From assembly GCA_028823415.1 (NCBI GenBank), contig JAPKBL010000047.1, positions 1-37,084 of the forward strand: a DNA stretch of 37,084 bases. Reading direction: 5' to 3'. Below the pieces are notes generated by a model. The model did not search any database and had not been told where the DNA came from. It saw only the letters and a list, made by a program, of their open reading frames with translations. Both the position numbers and the translations under genes were made by a program. Below are positions 34,094-37,084 of this stretch, one piece after another (within the stretch, counting starts at the first letter, position 1; the number at the start of each line of letters is the position of its first letter). Source of the stretch: Mariniblastus sp. Lineage in GTDB: Bacteria; Planctomycetota; Planctomycetia; Pirellulales; Pirellulaceae.

Positions 34094-37067
34094 CCCACCC
34101 GGCAACCCGCAAAACGACTCTGAAATACTTGATCGAATTGTTGATCATTTTACCAATCGCCTCCGGGCGGGCGAGCATCCTGCAATCGCAGATTATCAAG
34201 AGCGTTACCCCAAGTTCAAAGATGAGATCGAAGATTTGCTTGCATCCGTGGCCATGATCGAGCAATTGAAATCTGACCCAACCAACTCTTCGGTAAAATC
34301 TCGGTCGCTCGATGAGGTTTCCAGTTTAGAGCGAATTGGCCATTACAAGATCAATGGAGAGATTGGGCGCGGCGGAATGGGGGTTGTTTTCGAAGCAGTC
34401 CATGAGTCGTTGGGAAAACGAGTTGCCATTAAAGTCATGCCAACGCCACTGATTAACAGTAAAAACTTCGTCGAGCGATTTAAACGGGAAGCACAATCAG
34501 CCGCGCGATTACACCACACTAACATCGTCAGTGTGTTCGGTGTTGGAGAGGGTGAAGGATACCATTACTACGTGATGGATTTAATCGAAGGCCAGACTCT
34601 CGGGGCAGTCATCAATGGTTTCAATGCGTCGCATTCCATTGGCACAAAGATAGACCACTATGAAACCCGATTGGATATTAGTGGAGCAGCCACCGTCGCG
34701 CGACACGTTTCAACACTTTCAGAAAACTCGCCGGAAGCATCAAACAAGAAATCTGAATCACCCCAACACCGCCCCGTCCATTCGCAAGCTCGCGCCAGCA
34801 AAAAAGCCAACCACTACCGCTGGGCAGCAAGAATTGTGGCGGACATCGCCGATGCGGTCGCCTTCGCCCATGATGCCGACCTTCTTCACCGAGACATCAA
34901 ACCTTCCAATCTCATTCTTGACCAAAAAGGCCAGATCTGGATTACCGATTTTGGCCTAGCCAAAGATACGCGAAGTGATATTAATCTCACAAAAACCGGT
35001 GACGTCATTGGAACTCCACAATACCTGTCACCGGAATCGCTTGAGGGAAAATATGACTGCCGCAGTGAAGTCTATTGCATCGGACTGACGCTTTACGAAC
35101 TGGCGACGCTACAACCAGCCTTTAACAATGGAACCACGGCTGAAGTCATCCGGGCGATTGCGACGTCCTCACCACCGCCGCCTCGCAAAATCAGTCCCGG
35201 CATTCCGATCGACCTCAGTACGATCATCGAAAAATCGATCTCAAAAACTGCGGAAGAACGCTACTCTACCGTCAAAGAACTTCAGCGAGATCTGATCGCA
35301 TTTATCGAAGACCGGCCTATCGCTGCCCGCCCCCCCTCCACCATTGAATTGGTCAGTAAGTGGGGGCGTCGCAATCCACTTGCCGCTTCACTTTCGGTCG
35401 TTTCCTGCATCCTCCTGTTGCTCGTGGCTGCCACAACTTCCTTTGGATATCTCTACACCAAAGACGCGCTTGAAAAAGAAGCACAAAAATCAGCAGAGCT
35501 AAAACACCAAATTAGAGAAACGGAAGAGGCCAATCAAAAGGTTCAGACGGCGTACCAGAGTCAACTGAAAGAATACCATCGCGCCGAACGAAATGTCGAT
35601 ATTTCAATCCAAGCTTTTGATCGAATGTTTAAACAATTAGTTGCCAAAGACTCCGCGAACTCAACCGAACTTAGTATCGATGGCCTCGAAGATCTACAGG
35701 GAATCGAAACATCGATTACGAAACAAGATGCCGTTTTCTTGGAAGAGTTCCTTGCCTTCTACGATAAATTTGCCACTAACAATTTTGACAACAAGAGCCT
35801 TCAGGCTGAATCGGCCCGCGCCTTTCGCCGTGTCGCAAATATATATCAACTGCTTGGGGAGTTTGATCGATCCTTTGATGCCTACAAAAAATCAATCGAT
35901 CTATATAACAAAGTTCTCTCGGAAACTCCTGAATCCAAGGAATCGTTGATCGCATTAGTACAAACAAAAAATGAACTCAGCCGGGCCTACCGAAGAGATC
36001 AGAATCTTGAGCAGGCAATCGAACAAAACCAGAGCGCGATCCAGCTCTTAAAAGATGTTCCCATTGAGCAACTCGACAACGAATTAAAACTGGAACTGGC
36101 AAAAACGTTCAACTCAATCGGTTCTAGCCTTGCAATCAACGCCGTCATCTACGACAGCCTTGAAGAGAGTCGATCCCCCAAAAAAGCGAACTCCGGATTT
36201 CATCGCCGCCCCGACGGGCATCGACCACCGAACTGGATAGAACTATACCTCGATAAGAATCGCTTTCGCCGCCCACCGCAGCGGAAGGGGCCAGACCCAG
36301 CCCAAAGGTCTAATTCCAATCGGCCCAAAGACGGACCTGGATTCATGGCCCGTGGATTAGGAAGGCCACACCCCCGCGACGCCGAAGCAAACCCAAGGCT
36401 GCTGAGACGGAGTAAAGAAAATGCAGACAAGGCGATTCAAATCCTAGAGCAGCTCATTGCCGAGGATCCGGATAATGCTGACTATCGATCAGCCCGCGCC
36501 GAGTGCTACTGCTGCCTCGCCTGGAGTTTTGTCGAACCGAATCAAAAGACCGCTCTAGAAATGCGAAGTCTCGCGATCGAGGAACTGGAATCTCTGATTG
36601 CCCAAGCCCCTAACCACTCGAGCTACCGCTACCGCCTCGCCATGGCCTATTCTCTCAGCAATCCCTCCGATTCCCCAGAAAATCGAAAGCTAATGCTGGA
36701 AAGCTCCGTCAAAATCGCAAACGACCTCAAAACTCAGTTTCCCAAAGTACTCGACTATCATTACCTGTTCATTTCCGTCCAAAATACACTGGCAATCAAT
36801 TTCATTGGCGCTGGTAATTTAGGCGCGGCATTGAGTGCATTCGAAGGCTCAAAAGTTGCTTTTGAATCAATCTTGCAATTAAATCCAAATGGGATCGCAC
36901 TTCGGAGAACGGATCTTTTATTCGGCATGCAACTTCGCAACCTCGTCGAAGCAGCCGAACAACAATCAGACGAAAAAATAGTCAGAGCAGCCAAGAACAT
37001 TCGCAACGATTTGCATAAACTGATCTCGGAATATCGGCTTCGCCAAACCTCCACCACTCAGCAGTAA
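34083..37067 (+). CDS. Transmembrane Ser/Thr protein kinase with TPR-like sensor domain
   Basis: 994 residues. The N-terminal helical segment (about 15-62, R-L-R-A-G-E-H-P-A-I-A-D-Y) is typical of kinases paired with ECF sigma factors. The Hanks-type kinase spans about 87-410: glycine loop G-R-G-G-M-G (95-100), Lys117 in V-A-I-K, Glu136, H-R-D-I-K-P-S-N (Asp271), D289-F-G and G-T-P-Q-Y-L-S-P-E. A Ser/His-rich insert of about 65 residues (180-243) splits the hinge region. One TM helix (about 433-456) leads to a coiled coil and TPR-like repeats outside the cytoplasm. A Pro/Arg-rich segment (about 690-775) interrupts them. It probably senses an envelope signal and phosphorylates the sigma factor (inference). 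It overlaps the sigma gene by 11 bp. Confidence 0.94.
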   Translation: MVANPPGNPQNDSEILDRIVDHFTNRLRAGEHPAIADYQERYPKFKDEIEDLLASVAMIEQLKSDPTNSSVKSRSLDEVSSLERIGHYKINGEIGRGGMGVVFEAVHESLGKRVAIKVMPTPLINSKNFVERFKREAQSAARLHHTNIVSVFGVGEGEGYHYYVMDLIEGQTLGAVINGFNASHSIGTKIDHYETRLDISGAATVARHVSTLSENSPEASNKKSESPQHRPVHSQARASKKANHYRWAARIVADIADAVAFAHDADLLHRDIKPSNLILDQKGQIWITDFGLAKDTRSDINLTKTGDVIGTPQYLSPESLEGKYDCRSEVYCIGLTLYELATLQPAFNNGTTAEVIRAIATSSPPPPRKISPGIPIDLSTIIEKSISKTAEERYSTVKELQRDLIAFIEDRPIAARPPSTIELVSKWGRRNPLAASLSVVSCILLLLVAATTSFGYLYTKDALEKEAQKSAELKHQIRETEEANQKVQTAYQSQLKEYHRAERNVDISIQAFDRMFKQLVAKDSANSTELSIDGLEDLQGIETSITKQDAVFLEEFLAFYDKFATNNFDNKSLQAESARAFRRVANIYQLLGEFDRSFDAYKKSIDLYNKVLSETPESKESLIALVQTKNELSRAYRRDQNLEQAIEQNQSAIQLLKDVPIEQLDNELKLELAKTFNSIGSSLAINAVIYDSLEESRSPKKANSGFHRRPDGHRPPNWIELYLDKNRFRRPPQRKGPDPAQRSNSNRPKDGPGFMARGLGRPHPRDAEANPRLLRRSKENADKAIQILEQLIAEDPDNADYRSARAECYCCLAWSFVEPNQKTALEMRSLAIEELESLIAQAPNHSSYRYRLAMAYSLSNPSDSPENRKLMLESSVKIANDLKTQFPKVLDYHYLFISVQNTLAINFIGAGNLGAALSAFEGSKVAFESILQLNPNGIALRRTDLLFGMQLRNLVEAAEQQSDEKIVRAAKNIRNDLHKLISEYRLRQTSTTQQ

Positions 37068-37084
37068 ATCGTGCACTACACAGC

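Noticed and set aside
3..37067. Phage, IS element, CRISPR array, toxin-antitoxin or defence system
   Set aside because: No transposase, integrase, Cas, restriction or toxin motifs and no regularly spaced repeats were found. The helicase is of the Ski2 RNA type, not a defence helicase by its context.

Overview
This window looks like chromosomal DNA of a planctomycete (Planctomycetota, probably Pirellulales-like). The evidence is a PSCyt1/DUF1549/DUF1553 protein followed by a Tat-exported DUF1501 protein, an ECF sigma factor overlapping a membrane Ser/Thr kinase with TPRs, a DUF2752 protein, many secreted low-complexity or Cys-rich proteins, and relics of a sulfatase and of a second cytochrome/DUF1501 pair. 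I see no tRNA, rRNA, CRISPR, phage or IS element.

Layout. 1-435 (-): Cys-rich secreted protein cut by the window edge. 582-2291 (+): two small lipoproteins and a membrane protein. 2364-4280 (+): TrkH potassium transporter with a large extra loop. 4364-4713 (-): deletion scar joining the start of a PSCyt1 gene to the end of a DUF1501 gene. 4851-6195 (+): DUF2752 protein and alpha/beta hydrolase. 6314-6526 (-): small unknown gene. 6829-13291 (+): promoter and six-gene operon encoding a TonB-like-anchored vWA protein, a TPR protein, ExbB, two ExbD proteins and a large TPR protein. 13398-14872 (-): candidate micro-ORF, terminator and two secreted proteins. 15263-19744 (+): type IIA topoisomerase A and B subunits. 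20078-21131 (+): double FAS1 protein with terminator. 21484-23633 (+): secreted protein with a PA-IL (LecA)-like C-terminus, then an unknown exported protein. 23655-24155 (+): sulfatase relic. 24203-27591 (-): Ski2-like helicase and PD40 propeller protein, overlapping by 4 bp. 27840-28103 (+): small membrane protein behind a repeat-rich control region. 28229-33219 (-): Arg/Ser-rich secreted protein, PSCyt1/DUF1549/DUF1553 protein and DUF1501 protein. 33452-37067 (+): ECF sigma factor and Ser/Thr kinase.

The most interesting unit is 6829-13291. The first protein carries the S-x-x-x-H transmembrane signature of TonB, then a Pro-rich linker, but ends in a vWA domain with an intact MIDAS. It shares its operon with ExbB and two ExbD proteins that keep the proton-conducting Asp, and with two exported TPR proteins. 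This suggests a proton-motive-force motor driving a periplasmic vWA adhesion or assembly module rather than a classical TonB. This is inference from sequence and gene order.

Limits: domain calls rest on motif recognition by eye, and start codons were chosen from signal peptides, Shine-Dalgarno sequences and overlaps.
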